The translations under genes were made by a program, and so were the position numbers. Below are positions 1 to 8,941 of a stretch of 64,000 nucleotides of DNA, piece by piece. Within the stretch, counting starts at the first letter, position 1; each line of letters begins with the position of its first letter. The notes below the pieces were generated by a model. That model was not told where the DNA came from. It ran no database searches and was given only the letters and a program-made list of their open reading frames with translations. Origin of the DNA: Acidobacteriota bacterium (lineage in GTDB: Bacteria; Acidobacteriota; Thermoanaerobaculia; UBA5066; Gp7-AA6); NCBI GenBank assembly GCA_027307335.1, contig DAHUXD010000031.1:1-64000 (forward strand). The letters run 5' to 3'.

Positions 1-150
1 CAGCGCCCGCATGTCGCTCATCGTCCGCTTCTGCTTGCCGCGCTGCACGGCGTTCAGAAGATTCGGAATCGCGATCGCGGCCAGAATGCCGATGATCGCG
101 ATGACGATCAGCAGCTCGATCAGTGTGAAGCCCGACTCCCGCTTTTTCAT
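1..150 (-). CDS. Type IV prepilin / pseudopilin, N-terminal part (runs off left edge)
   Basis: Only the first 50 codons are in the window. After ATG at 150 the protein begins MKKRESGFTLIELLIVIAII, the class III signal of type IV pilins: a short basic leader, the prepilin peptidase site between G7 and F8, E12 at position +5 of the mature protein, and a hydrophobic helix continuing to a proline. This is followed by a positively charged stretch (QRGKQKR) as in PilA/PilE-like and GspG-like subunits. A GGAGG ribosome binding site lies 8-9 bases upstream. By family it would be processed by PilD, N-methylated and assembled in a pilus or pseudopilus. Major pilin versus minor pilin or type II pseudopilin cannot be decided without the C-terminus. 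Confidence 0.9.
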   Translation of the reverse strand, partial: MKKRESGFTLIELLIVIAIIGILAAIAIPNLLNAVQRGKQKRTMSDMRAL

Positions 151-331
151 TTAGAAGCCTCCATCTAAGTCGATGCGCAAATTTCCAGTCGATTGCGTGT
201 GACTCGGAGTTGCAAACGGAGGGCCACATTGCCCGCTGCGGGCGAGCCCATAGTTTCAGCGAGTTAGGGCCGGTGCGGCGGCTCTCGACGAGATCCGGCC
301 GACACGAATTGTTGATCCTCCGACCTGGCGA

Positions 332-348
332 CCGACATTAAGTGTCGG
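332..348. terminator. Stem-loop behind the M20 peptidase gene
   Basis: A perfect 6-bp stem CCGACA/TGTCGG with a 5-base loop TTAAG sits 33 bases beyond the stop codon of the leftward peptidase gene and ahead of the prepilin gene. No T-tract follows on the minus strand, so it is at best a weak or factor-assisted terminator or an mRNA 3' stabilising hairpin. The rest of the 151-380 interval shows nothing else beyond the prepilin ribosome binding site. Confidence 0.3.
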
Positions 349-380
349 GGGCGCGAGTCGAGAAGGACGCGTTCCGGGCG

Positions 381-1769
381 TCAGCGAACGCCCGCGGTCG
401 CGTATTCGAGGACCGCGTCGGAGAAGAGAGCGACGCCGTCGAGGTAGTCCCGAACGTAGATCCGCTCGTCGTTCCAGTGGCGCCGCGCGGCGTCGGTGAT
501 GTTCATCGGAAACGGCGAGTAGCCGTAGACCTCCATCCCGGCGTCTCGAAAATAGATCGAGGTCGTGTAGCCGCCGAATCCGGGCACGGGCCCGAAGGGG
601 ACTCCCGGGAAGTGCGCCTCCGTGACGCGCTCGAGCAGGTCGGTCAGCGCGCTGGGGTAGGCGCTCGCCTTCGTCGGGCCGCTGTCCCAGGTCCGGAGCA
701 CGGTCAGGCCCCGCCGCCGCGCCTCGGCGACGATCGGATCGAGAAAGGGCCGCGGTGCGATCCCGGGGGGCACCGAGACGGAGACGTACCGGCGCGTCCG
801 GCCGGGGCTTTCCGGATGCACGTAGGGGTCCGACCAGTGCAGGCGCGGCTCGAGGAAGCTCCCGTACCGGTCCGGCAGGATCGCGAGCTCCTTCGGGTCC
901 GCCCGAACGCGATCGAGATGCCGCAGCGGGTCGGTGTAAGGACTCGGCAGATGATTCGCGAGCATCTCGAACCCCGCCACGATCTCGGGGAGGGGAACGA
1001 CCGGCGGCGAGGGGGAGATTTTCGCATTCGCGGCGACGGCCTCGAGGGCCTGCGCATTGGCGGCCTCGAACTCGGCCGACGCGTATCCTCCTTGCACCGT
1101 CTCGATGCCCCAGAACCGCGCCTCGCGGAGAATGAGCTCCGTCGTGCCTCCCTCGTTGATCACCCATCGCACGCCGCGGAACCACTCGGGGCGATGGGCG
1201 AGAAGCCAGCGTGCGCCCCACTTCTGATCGGTCTCCTCGTCCGCTTCCGCGAGAAAGAGAATGTCGGTCGCGGGTACGATCCCGAGGCGGCGCACCTCGC
1301 GCATGGCGAGCGCCTGCGCGATCGCGAGGGACTTCATGTCGTAGGTGCCACGGCCGTACAGATAGCCCAGCCGGATCTTGCCCTCGAAGGGCTTGGCGTC
1401 CTTCCAGTACTCGCCGAACGCGTCCGCGACGTCGATGTGATTGAGGAGCAGGAGCGAGCCCTCGGAGGTCCGGCCCGGGATGCGCGCGAGAAGGTTGCAG
1501 CGCCCGGGCGCGGGACAGACGATCTCGCTCTCGATTCCCGCGCAGTCGAAGAAGCGCTGGAGAAACGCGGCTCCCGCCTGCTCGCCCTTGCCGACCGTCG
1601 TGTCGATGCGGACGTAGTCGACGAGGAGCCGGACCGGCTCCTCGCGGAGCCACTCGGACGCCGGGCGCTTCAGGTCGGCGACCTGGGTCGACTTCATCGC
1701 ATCGGGCGCCGCCCGGCGGCAGCCGACGAGGGTCAGGAGGAGGGCGGCGGCCGCTCCGGCGCGCCTCAC
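381..1769 (-). CDS. M20-family metallopeptidase, predicted lipoprotein
   Basis: The 462-residue product starts at GTG 1769, whose last two bases overlap the TGA of the upstream YfhO gene (GTGA); longer upstream reading is antisense-like and rejected. Residues 1-17 look like a lipoprotein signal ending in the lipobox LVGC (Cys17). M20 zinc-site signatures follow: NHIDV (His111, Asp113), GRGTYDMK (Asp144, bridging) and EADEE (175-179, general base plus metal ligand). The canonical GHxDVVP is varied to NHIDVAD. The family hydrolyses peptides or N-acyl amino acids with a two-zinc centre; the substrate cannot be told. A signal peptide predicts action in the periplasm, unusual compared with cytosolic dipeptidases. 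Translational coupling to membrane glycosyltransferase genes is positional only. Confidence 0.85.
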   Translation of the reverse strand: MRRAGAAAALLLTLVGCRRAAPDAMKSTQVADLKRPASEWLREEPVRLLVDYVRIDTTVGKGEQAGAAFLQRFFDCAGIESEIVCPAPGRCNLLARIPGRTSEGSLLLLNHIDVADAFGEYWKDAKPFEGKIRLGYLYGRGTYDMKSLAIAQALAMREVRRLGIVPATDILFLAEADEETDQKWGARWLLAHRPEWFRGVRWVINEGGTTELILREARFWGIETVQGGYASAEFEAANAQALEAVAANAKISPSPPVVPLPEIVAGFEMLANHLPSPYTDPLRHLDRVRADPKELAILPDRYGSFLEPRLHWSDPYVHPESPGRTRRYVSVSVPPGIAPRPFLDPIVAEARRRGLTVLRTWDSGPTKASAYPSALTDLLERVTEAHFPGVPFGPVPGFGGYTTSIYFRDAGMEVYGYSPFPMNITDAARRHWNDERIYVRDYLDGVALFSDAVLEYATAGVR

Positions 1770-4060
1770 GCCGCGCTCCGGCGCCGCGGCGCGAGAAACG
1801 CCGCGGCGATCGCCACTCCGAAGAGGACGGGGCCGAATCGCGAAGCCTCCCACCCCGGGAGACGCTCCTCCCACTCGATGCGGTGCCGTCCCGCCGGCAC
1901 CGGAACGGCGGTGAAGGCCAGGTTCGCCGGCACCGGCTCGACTTCCTGCCCGTCGACGCGCACGGTCCGGTAGTCCCAGTAGGCACGCAGCACGAAGAGC
2001 CACGTGGGTTCGGGAGCGTCGGCGACGACGTCGAGACGAGCCTGAGTGCGGCGCACGACCTCCACCCTACCGGGCGCGGCGCGCCCGCGTTCCGCGCGGC
2101 CCGACTCGATCACGAGGCCTCCGGGGGGAATCTGGCCCATCTTCGACGCCGCCGCGACGGCGCTCGGCTCCTCGAGCCACGACGTCGCCAGACGGATGTC
2201 CGGAAACGGCTGCTCGTGCCGGTCCCAGACCTGGACCGCGTTGCCGCCGAAGGGGCGATAGCCCGGCAGAGGCTTCTGGGACGGCGCGCGCACGCACCAG
2301 CGCAGCGCGAAGGTCCCGAAGAAGGACGACGCATCGGGATACACGGCCGCCATCCCCGACAGCTTCCGGAGGCTTTCGACCCGCGCGAGATCGCCTTCGT
2401 CGAAGTCGTAGTTGAAGACCATCCCCCGCTTCCAGAGGATCGGCGTGTCGTGCACCCAGTCCTGACGCGCGGCCTCCCATCCGTCGCCATACCGCGTGTC
2501 GCGCGGCGCCTCCATCGGCCGGTAGATCTCGCCGCCGAGCGTCCGGTAGGCGCCTCCCGGATCCTCGCGCGAGATCCGGCGGGCGAAGGGGGTCGGACCG
2601 AGCGTCGCGAAGTCCGGCGCCGTCTGCCCGATCGGACGGTCGGCCACGATCGGCACGAGCGTCAGGAGCGCCACGCCGATCGCCGTGCCGGCGGCGCCGC
2701 CGGGCCGCACGAGCTCGAGCGCGATCAGGGTCGCGACCCAGAGCAGTCCGGCCGCCGCGAAGGCGAACGGCAGCGACGCCGCCGCCCGCGAGGGAAAGGG
2801 AGCGTCGCCGCCGATCAGAGCGACTGCGATCCGGCCCGTCGCCTCGGGCCGGAGCGCGGTCGCCGCCGCGAGGACGGTCAGCACCACCGCCACGGCGAGG
2901 ACCCCGCGCGGCCGCGCGCGCCGCGAGAGGACGTCGTAGCCCCACGCGCCGAAGATCGAGAGGGCGAGAACGAGACCCACCGCGAACTTCTCGGGATTCC
3001 GCAGCGGCAGGGGCGAATGCCACGTCCCCCACGACGCCGGGATGAAGTTGGGCAGGACCGAGGCGGCGAGCGCGACGACGAGGAGGGCCCGCGCGAAGCG
3101 GAGGCCCGGACGGCGCTCGCGCCAGAGACACGCGGCCGCGATGACCGGCAGCGCGCCGAGATACAGCGTCCCGAAGAGGCCCATGCCGCGATAGTGGTGG
3201 ACGGGGCCGCCCCAGAGCTCCCACGCGTCGAGGCGCCAGATGGGACCGAACGGATAAGGGACGACGAACTCGAGCAGCCGCCACCCGGAGATCGAGTAGA
3301 GCAGGGCGTTCGACAGCCGCATCCCGAGCACGCCCCGGTTGGTCTCGGGGATCCACAGCGCGGTCGCCAGGATCTGCGGCGCGGCCGCGAGCGCGGCGAG
3401 CGCCACGGCCGCCGCGAGCCGGCCGAGCGCGCGCTTCGCCGCGCTCTCGTCCTCCTCGAGCACGGCCCAGAGGGCGGCGCACACGAGCGCGACGGCGATC
3501 GTGAAGACGTCGGCCGCGAGCAGATCCAGAGCGAACAAGACCGCGAGCCCCGCCGTGCCCCTCGCCCCGCGCGCGCGCCACGCCTGCCACAGGATCCAGG
3601 GAAGGAGCGTCATGCCCGGCTGAATGTGCGGATAGAAGCACTCGGAGACCGAGACGCCGCTGAAGACGTAGGTCACGGCGCCGAGCCATGCCCCGGTCCT
3701 CGAGACGCCGACCGAGGAGAGGAGGAGCAGCATCCCGCATCCGGCCGCGATCCAGTGGAGCGCCGGATAGAGCCGCAGGGCGGTCGGGAAGGGCAGGCGC
3801 GAAAAGAGGAGACGCACCGGGTAGAACCCGCCGACGTTCGGGTTCGGCGCGAGCGGACGGCCGCCCGAGATCTCCGGCGTCCAGACGGGCAGCTCGCCCG
3901 AGGCCCAGGCCTCGTGGACCGACTTCTCCATCGGAATGTTGTAGGCGATCAGGTCGCGCCCGGTGAACACGCGGCGGGCCAGGAGCGGGTCCGCGTAGAC
4001 CGCGACCACGAGTGCCGCGAACAGGAGAAACGGCGCGGCGGAAAGCCGTTTCGGCGTCAT
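1766..4060 (-). CDS. YfhO-family polytopic membrane protein (putative GT-C glycosyltransferase)
   Basis: The product is 764 residues, starting at ATG 4060 (ATGA overlap with the gene before it). It has an N-terminal membrane anchor, then the loop DPLLARRVFTGRDL..YNIPMEK and SGGRPLAPNPNVGGFYP, the hallmark of YfhO-like proteins, about a dozen hydrophobic segments, and a C-terminal soluble region ending in a PAGRHRIEWEERLPGWEASR segment just before the last membrane helix. YfhO in Bacillus is implicated in glucosylating lipoteichoic acid; the family has a GT-C fold and would use polyprenyl-phosphate sugars outside the cytoplasmic membrane. It is a tandem paralogue of the next gene (4057-6366), with the same opening and C-terminal motifs. 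Substrate is unknown. Confidence 0.8.
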   Translation of the reverse strand: MTPKRLSAAPFLLFAALVVAVYADPLLARRVFTGRDLIAYNIPMEKSVHEAWASGELPVWTPEISGGRPLAPNPNVGGFYPVRLLFSRLPFPTALRLYPALHWIAAGCGMLLLLSSVGVSRTGAWLGAVTYVFSGVSVSECFYPHIQPGMTLLPWILWQAWRARGARGTAGLAVLFALDLLAADVFTIAVALVCAALWAVLEEDESAAKRALGRLAAAVALAALAAAPQILATALWIPETNRGVLGMRLSNALLYSISGWRLLEFVVPYPFGPIWRLDAWELWGGPVHHYRGMGLFGTLYLGALPVIAAACLWRERRPGLRFARALLVVALAASVLPNFIPASWGTWHSPLPLRNPEKFAVGLVLALSIFGAWGYDVLSRRARPRGVLAVAVVLTVLAAATALRPEATGRIAVALIGGDAPFPSRAAASLPFAFAAAGLLWVATLIALELVRPGGAAGTAIGVALLTLVPIVADRPIGQTAPDFATLGPTPFARRISREDPGGAYRTLGGEIYRPMEAPRDTRYGDGWEAARQDWVHDTPILWKRGMVFNYDFDEGDLARVESLRKLSGMAAVYPDASSFFGTFALRWCVRAPSQKPLPGYRPFGGNAVQVWDRHEQPFPDIRLATSWLEEPSAVAAASKMGQIPPGGLVIESGRAERGRAAPGRVEVVRRTQARLDVVADAPEPTWLFVLRAYWDYRTVRVDGQEVEPVPANLAFTAVPVPAGRHRIEWEERLPGWEASRFGPVLFGVAIAAAFLAPRRRSAA

Positions 4061-6366
4061 GGGGCCGCCGGGGGACGGCGGCCGAGCACCACCGCGGCGG
4101 CCGCGGCGAAGAGAGCCGGTCCCATCCACGAGACGGGGAAGCCCGGCGCGCGCTCGCGCCACTCCACGCGATGCTGCCCCGCGGGAACGGGCACCGCGGT
4201 GAACGCGAGCTGCGCCGGAACCGTCGGGACGGGGCGTCCGTCCACGCGCACGTCGCGATGACTCCAGAACGCCCGGAGCACGAAGAGCCAGGTCGGGGCG
4301 GCGGAATCCGTCGTGAGGAGCAGGCGCTCGGGGCTCCTCTCGAGGATCCGCACTCGTCCGTCCGGAGCGGTCCCGGCGGCGGATCGGCCCGTCTCGAGCA
4401 CGACCTCGCCCTTCTCCAGGCGAGGCAGGGCGCTCAGCGCCTCGAGAGCGTTCGCGGTCTCCCGCCATCGCGGGACGAGCCGCACGTCGGGCTCGGCGGC
4501 CGCGTTCTCATCCCAGTCCTGGAGGGCGTCGCCGCCGAACCGCGCGAAGCCCGGCAGGGGATCCTGGTCGCGATAACGCACCGCGTAGCGCAGCGACACC
4601 GACTCGAAGAGGGGCGCGCCCGACGGCTCCGCGGCGGCGAGGGAGGAGACGCGGCGCAGGCTCTCGACGCGGGAAAAGTCGCCGCCGTCCAGGTCGGAGT
4701 TGAAGACGGTGCCCCGGCCCCAGAGCGACGGGGTGTGAAAGTACCAGGAGCGGCGGTAGTACGGCGTGGCGTCCCAGCCCGAAGCGGCGCGCTCGAGAGC
4801 GGACGGAGGGCGGTAGCGCGAGGCGTCCACGCCGCGGAAACGGCTCTCCGGATCGCGCCGGGCCACGGCCCGGGCGAAGGCCGTCGGCGGCAGGACCGCG
4901 TCGTCGCGCTCCGTCACCGCGATGCGGCGGGTCGCGAGCAGCGGAAGGACCGCCAGCAGACCGGCGGCGAGTTCGCGCCGTCGCGGCAGCGTCGATCCGA
5001 GCAGGCCGAGCGCGGCGGAGGCCCCGATCCAGCCGAGCCCCGCGTCGGCGAACGCCAGCGGAACCTGCCGCTCTGCCTGACGCCGAAGCGAGGGCGAGTC
5101 CGCGCCGAGAAGGCCGGGGAAGACGCGCGACGCCGCGGGAGCGAGCCATGCCGCCAGGGCCAGCAGGGCGAGCGCGGAGGCGACCGCCACCGCGAGGCGA
5201 GCGCCGCGCCGCGGGGACGCGGCGACCCGATCGAAACCGAGCCCGGCCTGCAGCGACGCGGCGAGAACCGCGCCGACCACGAGCTTCTCCGGGTAACGGA
5301 GCGGGACCGGAGAGGCGAGCGCCCGAATCCCGGCGGGCGCGAACGTCCCGACGGACGCGAGCACCGCGATGACCGCGAAGTTCGCGACCGCGAAACGGCT
5401 TCCCCGGCCGCCGCGGCCGACCGCGTACGCGACGACCGCGAAGGCGCCGCAGAAGAGGGTCGCGAAGAAGCAGCGAAGGGCGCCGGCGCCCCAGTTGCGC
5501 GACGCGTCGAGGGCCCACGTCTCCCCGAAGGGATACGGCACGACGAGCTCGACGAGTCGCCACGGCGGCAGCGAGTAGGCGAGCGACTCGCCGAGGGAGA
5601 TGCCCGACACCGCCCGCTGCGTCTCGGGCACGAGCAGGCCGGTCGCCGCGAGCTGCGGCGCCGCGGCGAGCGCGCCGAGAAGGAGACCGCCGCCGTACGC
5701 CGCGCCGGCGCCGCGCCGGCGGCCGGCGGGCACCTCGGTCGCGATCCACACGACGGCGGCGAGCCCGGCGACCGCGATCGAGAAGACGTCGCCGGCGAGC
5801 AGCATCAGGCCGTACACGGCGCCCACCCGGAGCGCGCGCCGCCCGAGGCCGGCGCTCGGGGCCGCCAGGGCCCAGAGGGCCCAGGGCTGCAGGGCGGCGC
5901 CCGCCTGCAGCGGCAGGTAGAAGACCTCCGAGACGAGAACCCCCGAGAAGGCGTACGTTCCCGCGCCGACCCAGCCCGCCGGGGCCGAAGCGCCGAGCGC
6001 GCGGAGCAGGGCGAGCATCCCCCAGGCCGCGAGGACCCAGTGCAGCACCGGAAAGAGCCGCATCGCGACCGGGAACGGCGCGAGCGAGAGCGCCGGGCGG
6101 AGAGGATAGAGCGCGCCCGCGTTCGGGTTCGGCAGGATCGGGCGGCCGCCCGAGACGTCCTCGTTCCAGACGGGGAGACGGCCGCGCGCCCACGAGTCGT
6201 GCGTCGCCTTCTCGAGCGGGAAGCCGTACGGCAGGAGGTCCCGGCCCGTGAAGCTGCGTCCGGTGAAGAGCGGGTCGGCGTACACCGCGACCACGAGGAG
6301 GGCGAACGCGAGGGCGGGGAGCGATCGCCGCAGCACCGAGCTCGAGGACGGAGGCTGCGGATCCAC
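4057..6366 (-). CDS. YfhO-family polytopic membrane protein, tandem paralogue
   Basis: A 769-residue protein starting at GTG 6366. N-terminal helix, then DPLFTGRSFTGRDLLPYGFP, GGRPILPNPNAGALYPLRP, many membrane helices and a C-terminal soluble domain with PAGQHRVEWRERAPGFP before a final helix. All landmarks match the gene immediately downstream (1766-4060), so the two are a tandem duplication; a third, more distant family member is at 20101. As with other YfhO proteins a lipid-linked sugar transferase role at the periplasmic face is likely but the donor and acceptor are not known. It is divergent from the GT-C gene at 6439, separated by only 72 bp, which must contain both promoters. Confidence 0.8.
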   Translation of the reverse strand: MDPQPPSSSSVLRRSLPALAFALLVVAVYADPLFTGRSFTGRDLLPYGFPLEKATHDSWARGRLPVWNEDVSGGRPILPNPNAGALYPLRPALSLAPFPVAMRLFPVLHWVLAAWGMLALLRALGASAPAGWVGAGTYAFSGVLVSEVFYLPLQAGAALQPWALWALAAPSAGLGRRALRVGAVYGLMLLAGDVFSIAVAGLAAVVWIATEVPAGRRRGAGAAYGGGLLLGALAAAPQLAATGLLVPETQRAVSGISLGESLAYSLPPWRLVELVVPYPFGETWALDASRNWGAGALRCFFATLFCGAFAVVAYAVGRGGRGSRFAVANFAVIAVLASVGTFAPAGIRALASPVPLRYPEKLVVGAVLAASLQAGLGFDRVAASPRRGARLAVAVASALALLALAAWLAPAASRVFPGLLGADSPSLRRQAERQVPLAFADAGLGWIGASAALGLLGSTLPRRRELAAGLLAVLPLLATRRIAVTERDDAVLPPTAFARAVARRDPESRFRGVDASRYRPPSALERAASGWDATPYYRRSWYFHTPSLWGRGTVFNSDLDGGDFSRVESLRRVSSLAAAEPSGAPLFESVSLRYAVRYRDQDPLPGFARFGGDALQDWDENAAAEPDVRLVPRWRETANALEALSALPRLEKGEVVLETGRSAAGTAPDGRVRILERSPERLLLTTDSAAPTWLFVLRAFWSHRDVRVDGRPVPTVPAQLAFTAVPVPAGQHRVEWRERAPGFPVSWMGPALFAAAAAVVLGRRPPAAP

Positions 6367-6438
6367 TCCGAGTTAGGATAGAGCATCGAGCCCCGAGGAC
6401 AAAGCCGCTCGGCCGCCGGGGTCGGTCTGCTTCTCGTC

Positions 6439-7989
6439 GTGGTCGCCCTCTCGCTCGCGGCGCGCATCCATTTCCTCTCCGCGCGTCCTCTCTGGCACGA
6501 CGAGGCGTTCACCGAGTGGGCCGCGCGGCTGGCGGCTCCCGATCTCGCCGCGGCGCTGCGCCGGGACTCGGGACCGCCGCTCTTCTACGTCCTGGAACGG
6601 CCCTTCGCGCGCGCCGTCACCAGCCGGGAAAACGAGACGCTCCTCCGGGTCGTTCCGTTTCTGGCGGCGCTCGCTCTCTTCTTCGCTGCGCCGACGCTGC
6701 CGCCGGGGCGCTCCCGCCGCTGGTGGATCGCTCTCTGCGCCGGCTTCGCGCTCGTCAACCTCTACGCCGCGGAGGCGCGCGCGTACGGCCTGCTCGCTCT
6801 GGCGGGGCTCGCGATCTTCCTGCTCGGCGTCGTCCAGCCGCCGTCTCCCGCCCGCCTCGCGTCGCTCTTCGCGATCGCGGCGGCCGAGCTGTGGCTCCAC
6901 TATCTCGCTCTCTTCGCCGTCGGCGCGGCGCTCCTTCTCGCAGTCGGACGCCGGAGGTGGACCGCCGCCGGAGCGCTCGCCGCGTCGCTCGCCGCCTTCG
7001 TTCCGTGGGTCCCCGTCCTGCGCGGCCAGCCGGCAGAAGCCATGGCCTGGATGCGCGAGACGCTCGCGGCGGCCGCCGGGGGCTTCGTCTCGGCGCTCGG
7101 CGGCGTCGGAAGGGTCCCGGCGCCCTTCGGCGTCGCCCTGCCCGGCGCCACGCTCGCGGGTGCGCTCCTCGGCGCCGCGCTCGCGGTGCTGCTCGCCGGC
7201 GCCGCCCGCTCGGACGAGGGCGCGCGCGACGCGCTCCTCTTCGTCGCGATCGCGCTCGGACTCGCGCTCGCCGTCTCGCTGTGGCGCCCCGTCGCGTTCG
7301 CCGGCCGCGCCGAGATGGCGGTGCTGCCGGTCTGGATGTGGGCCGTCGCGCGCGCGGCCGGGGGCCGGCGATCCGTCGCCGTCGCGGCCGGGCTCGCGTC
7401 GGCCGCCGGACTCGCCGCGACGCTCGCCGTCGCGTTTGGACCGCATCCGCGCTCGACGGCCTTCTCGGCGACGACGAGCGTCGCGCGTCTCGCCCACCCG
7501 GGCGACACGCTGCTCGCCGGACCCGGTTTCTACCTGCCGGCGCTCGTCGAGTCGGCGCGCGGACGGCTCGCGGCCCGGGTCCAGGCGCTTCCGGAGAGCG
7601 ACCGGACGCACCCCGGATGGTTCGTGCCGGCGGGAGCCGGCCCCGCCGAAGAGCGAGAGCTCGCGCGCACGATGGACGCGCTGCCGGAGAACCGGCGGCT
7701 CTTCCTGCTGATCCCGCCCTCGTATCAGACGCCGGCGGTCATGCGGATTCTGTTCGCGCGCGGCACCGTGCGCGAGCTCGCCCGTCAGACGGACGCGGTG
7801 CTGCTCGTCTGGAGCGCCTCGGCGACTCCGTCGTCGGAGCGCCTCGCCTCGAGGGAGGAGCGAACCTCGAGCAGCAGCCAGACGAAGGCGCCGAGCCAGG
7901 CCGCGGCCGCCGGGACGGCAAACGGCGTCTCCACGAGCCGCGCCTCCGTCACCATGAAGAGCGCGCCGAGCGTCGTGAAGACGCCGTAA
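6439..7989 (+). CDS. GT-C membrane glycosyltransferase, GT39/ArnT-like
   Basis: The protein opens with a membrane segment followed by RPLWHDEAFTEWAA, the Asp-Glu motif of GT39/GT83 type glycosyltransferases, and DSGPPLFYVLERPFA, the usual DxxPPLxY loop. Roughly ten hydrophobic segments and a C-terminal soluble part follow. GTG 6439 is the only canonical start after the in-frame stop at 6379, but it lies inside the first hydrophobic stretch; an upstream CTG (6427) or other start is possible. The last 65 or so codons (from about 7795) are low-complexity and antisense to the end of the convergent gene, so the conserved protein probably ends near residue 455 although the first stop is at 7987-7989. 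Enzymes of this family transfer sugars from polyprenyl phosphates. Confidence 0.7.
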   Translation: MVALSLAARIHFLSARPLWHDEAFTEWAARLAAPDLAAALRRDSGPPLFYVLERPFARAVTSRENETLLRVVPFLAALALFFAAPTLPPGRSRRWWIALCAGFALVNLYAAEARAYGLLALAGLAIFLLGVVQPPSPARLASLFAIAAAELWLHYLALFAVGAALLLAVGRRRWTAAGALAASLAAFVPWVPVLRGQPAEAMAWMRETLAAAAGGFVSALGGVGRVPAPFGVALPGATLAGALLGAALAVLLAGAARSDEGARDALLFVAIALGLALAVSLWRPVAFAGRAEMAVLPVWMWAVARAAGGRRSVAVAAGLASAAGLAATLAVAFGPHPRSTAFSATTSVARLAHPGDTLLAGPGFYLPALVESARGRLAARVQALPESDRTHPGWFVPAGAGPAEERELARTMDALPENRRLFLLIPPSYQTPAVMRILFARGTVRELARQTDAVLLVWSASATPSSERLASREERTSSSSQTKAPSQAAAAGTANGVSTSRASVTMKSAPSVVKTP

Positions 7990-8921
7990 CCGGCCGCGGG
8001 ATAGAGGCTGCCGAGCGCGATCGGCCAGACGAGATACTGCGCGGCGAACCCGGGCGCTCCGGCGAGCGCGGCGAGCGAGAGCAGCAGGCACGCCCGCGGA
8101 AGAGGCCGCCCCCGACCGAGGGCGATCGCCGCCGCCACGAAAACGAGAAAGACCGCGAACCACAGAGACGGGTGACCGCCGGAGCCGGGGGCGACGAACG
8201 CCTGGAGACCCCCGGGCCGCTGCCCGCGGGCTCCGGTGAGCCCGGTGCCGTACAGGAGCACGTTGTTCCGGATGGCGGGAAGGGAAGCGAGATGCGGCAG
8301 AAACGAGAGGGCGAACACGGCGTACGGCAGGGCCGCGAATAGAGCCGGCAGGCCCGCGCGGCGCCGCCGCGCGAAGACGAGCGGGTGGATCGCCGTCACG
8401 TGCTTGACGAGGAGGGACGCGGCGAGCGAGAGGGACGCCATCCACCGTCCCCGGCGCGTCTGTCTCCCCGCCGCGAGGACCGCCGTCAGGAGAAACAGGA
8501 TCGCGAGCCCGTCGAACTGGCGCAGCGTGCACGTGACGAACACGGAGATCGGGTTGGAGAAGAAGAGGAGCGCCAGGCGGCGCGGATCGCCCTCGAACGC
8601 GCCGAGGAGGCCCGGCCGCCGCGAGATCCGGAGGACGACGACCGCCGCCGCCGCGTCCGCCGCGTTCAGCAGCAGCCCGACGAGGAGGACGAAACGCATC
8701 ATCTCGCCGCCCGCGAGGCGCCAGAGAGCGGCGAGGACCCGGGACCAGGCCGGACTGTAGTTGTAGCGGTTCGTCGCCGCGTAGACGTCGTGGCCCGACG
8801 ACACGGCGTCGGCCACGATCGCGTACGAGAAAGCGTCGTACATGACGAGCGGCTGCGCGCAGATCGCCACCCGCAGGACGAGGATCAGCGCGAACAGGAG
8901 CCGGAACGCCTTTCCGTCCAA
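7785..8921 (-). CDS. GT-C-like polytopic membrane protein (paralogue of 23592 and 24656 genes)
   Basis: A 378-residue multi-spanning protein. I place the start at TTG 8921, just behind the stop of the upstream GT2-methyltransferase gene (GGAG 5 bases upstream). Features shared with two later paralogues: an early loop Asp (MYDAFSYA), RYNYSPAWS, ALLFFSNPISVFV with downstream RQFDGLAILFLL, SLLVKHVTAIHPLVF, YAVFALSFLPH, and QYLVWPIALGSLYPAAGYG. This pattern resembles DUF2029/GT87-like mannosyltransferases. The family transfers sugars from lipid-phosphate donors in the periplasm; the acceptor is unknown. Its 3' end overlaps the convergent gene at 6439 by about 205 bp, an unusually long convergent overlap. 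Confidence 0.7.
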   Translation of the reverse strand: MDGKAFRLLFALILVLRVAICAQPLVMYDAFSYAIVADAVSSGHDVYAATNRYNYSPAWSRVLAALWRLAGGEMMRFVLLVGLLLNAADAAAAVVVLRISRRPGLLGAFEGDPRRLALLFFSNPISVFVTCTLRQFDGLAILFLLTAVLAAGRQTRRGRWMASLSLAASLLVKHVTAIHPLVFARRRRAGLPALFAALPYAVFALSFLPHLASLPAIRNNVLLYGTGLTGARGQRPGGLQAFVAPGSGGHPSLWFAVFLVFVAAAIALGRGRPLPRACLLLSLAALAGAPGFAAQYLVWPIALGSLYPAAGYGVFTTLGALFMVTEARLVETPFAVPAAAAWLGAFVWLLLEVRSSLEARRSDDGVAEALQTSSTASV

Positions 8922-8941
8922 GCGCGCTCCGCCGGCGGCCC

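Noticed and set aside
151-250. Sigma-54 promoter for the prepilin gene
   Set aside because: A TGG..TTGC-like stretch is present but the GG-to-GC spacing is 6 rather than 10 bases.
4012-6381. 789-codon open frame on the plus strand
   Set aside because: Antisense to the YfhO gene at 4057-6366; composition is Arg/Glu/Gly-rich with no hydrophobic or motif structure.
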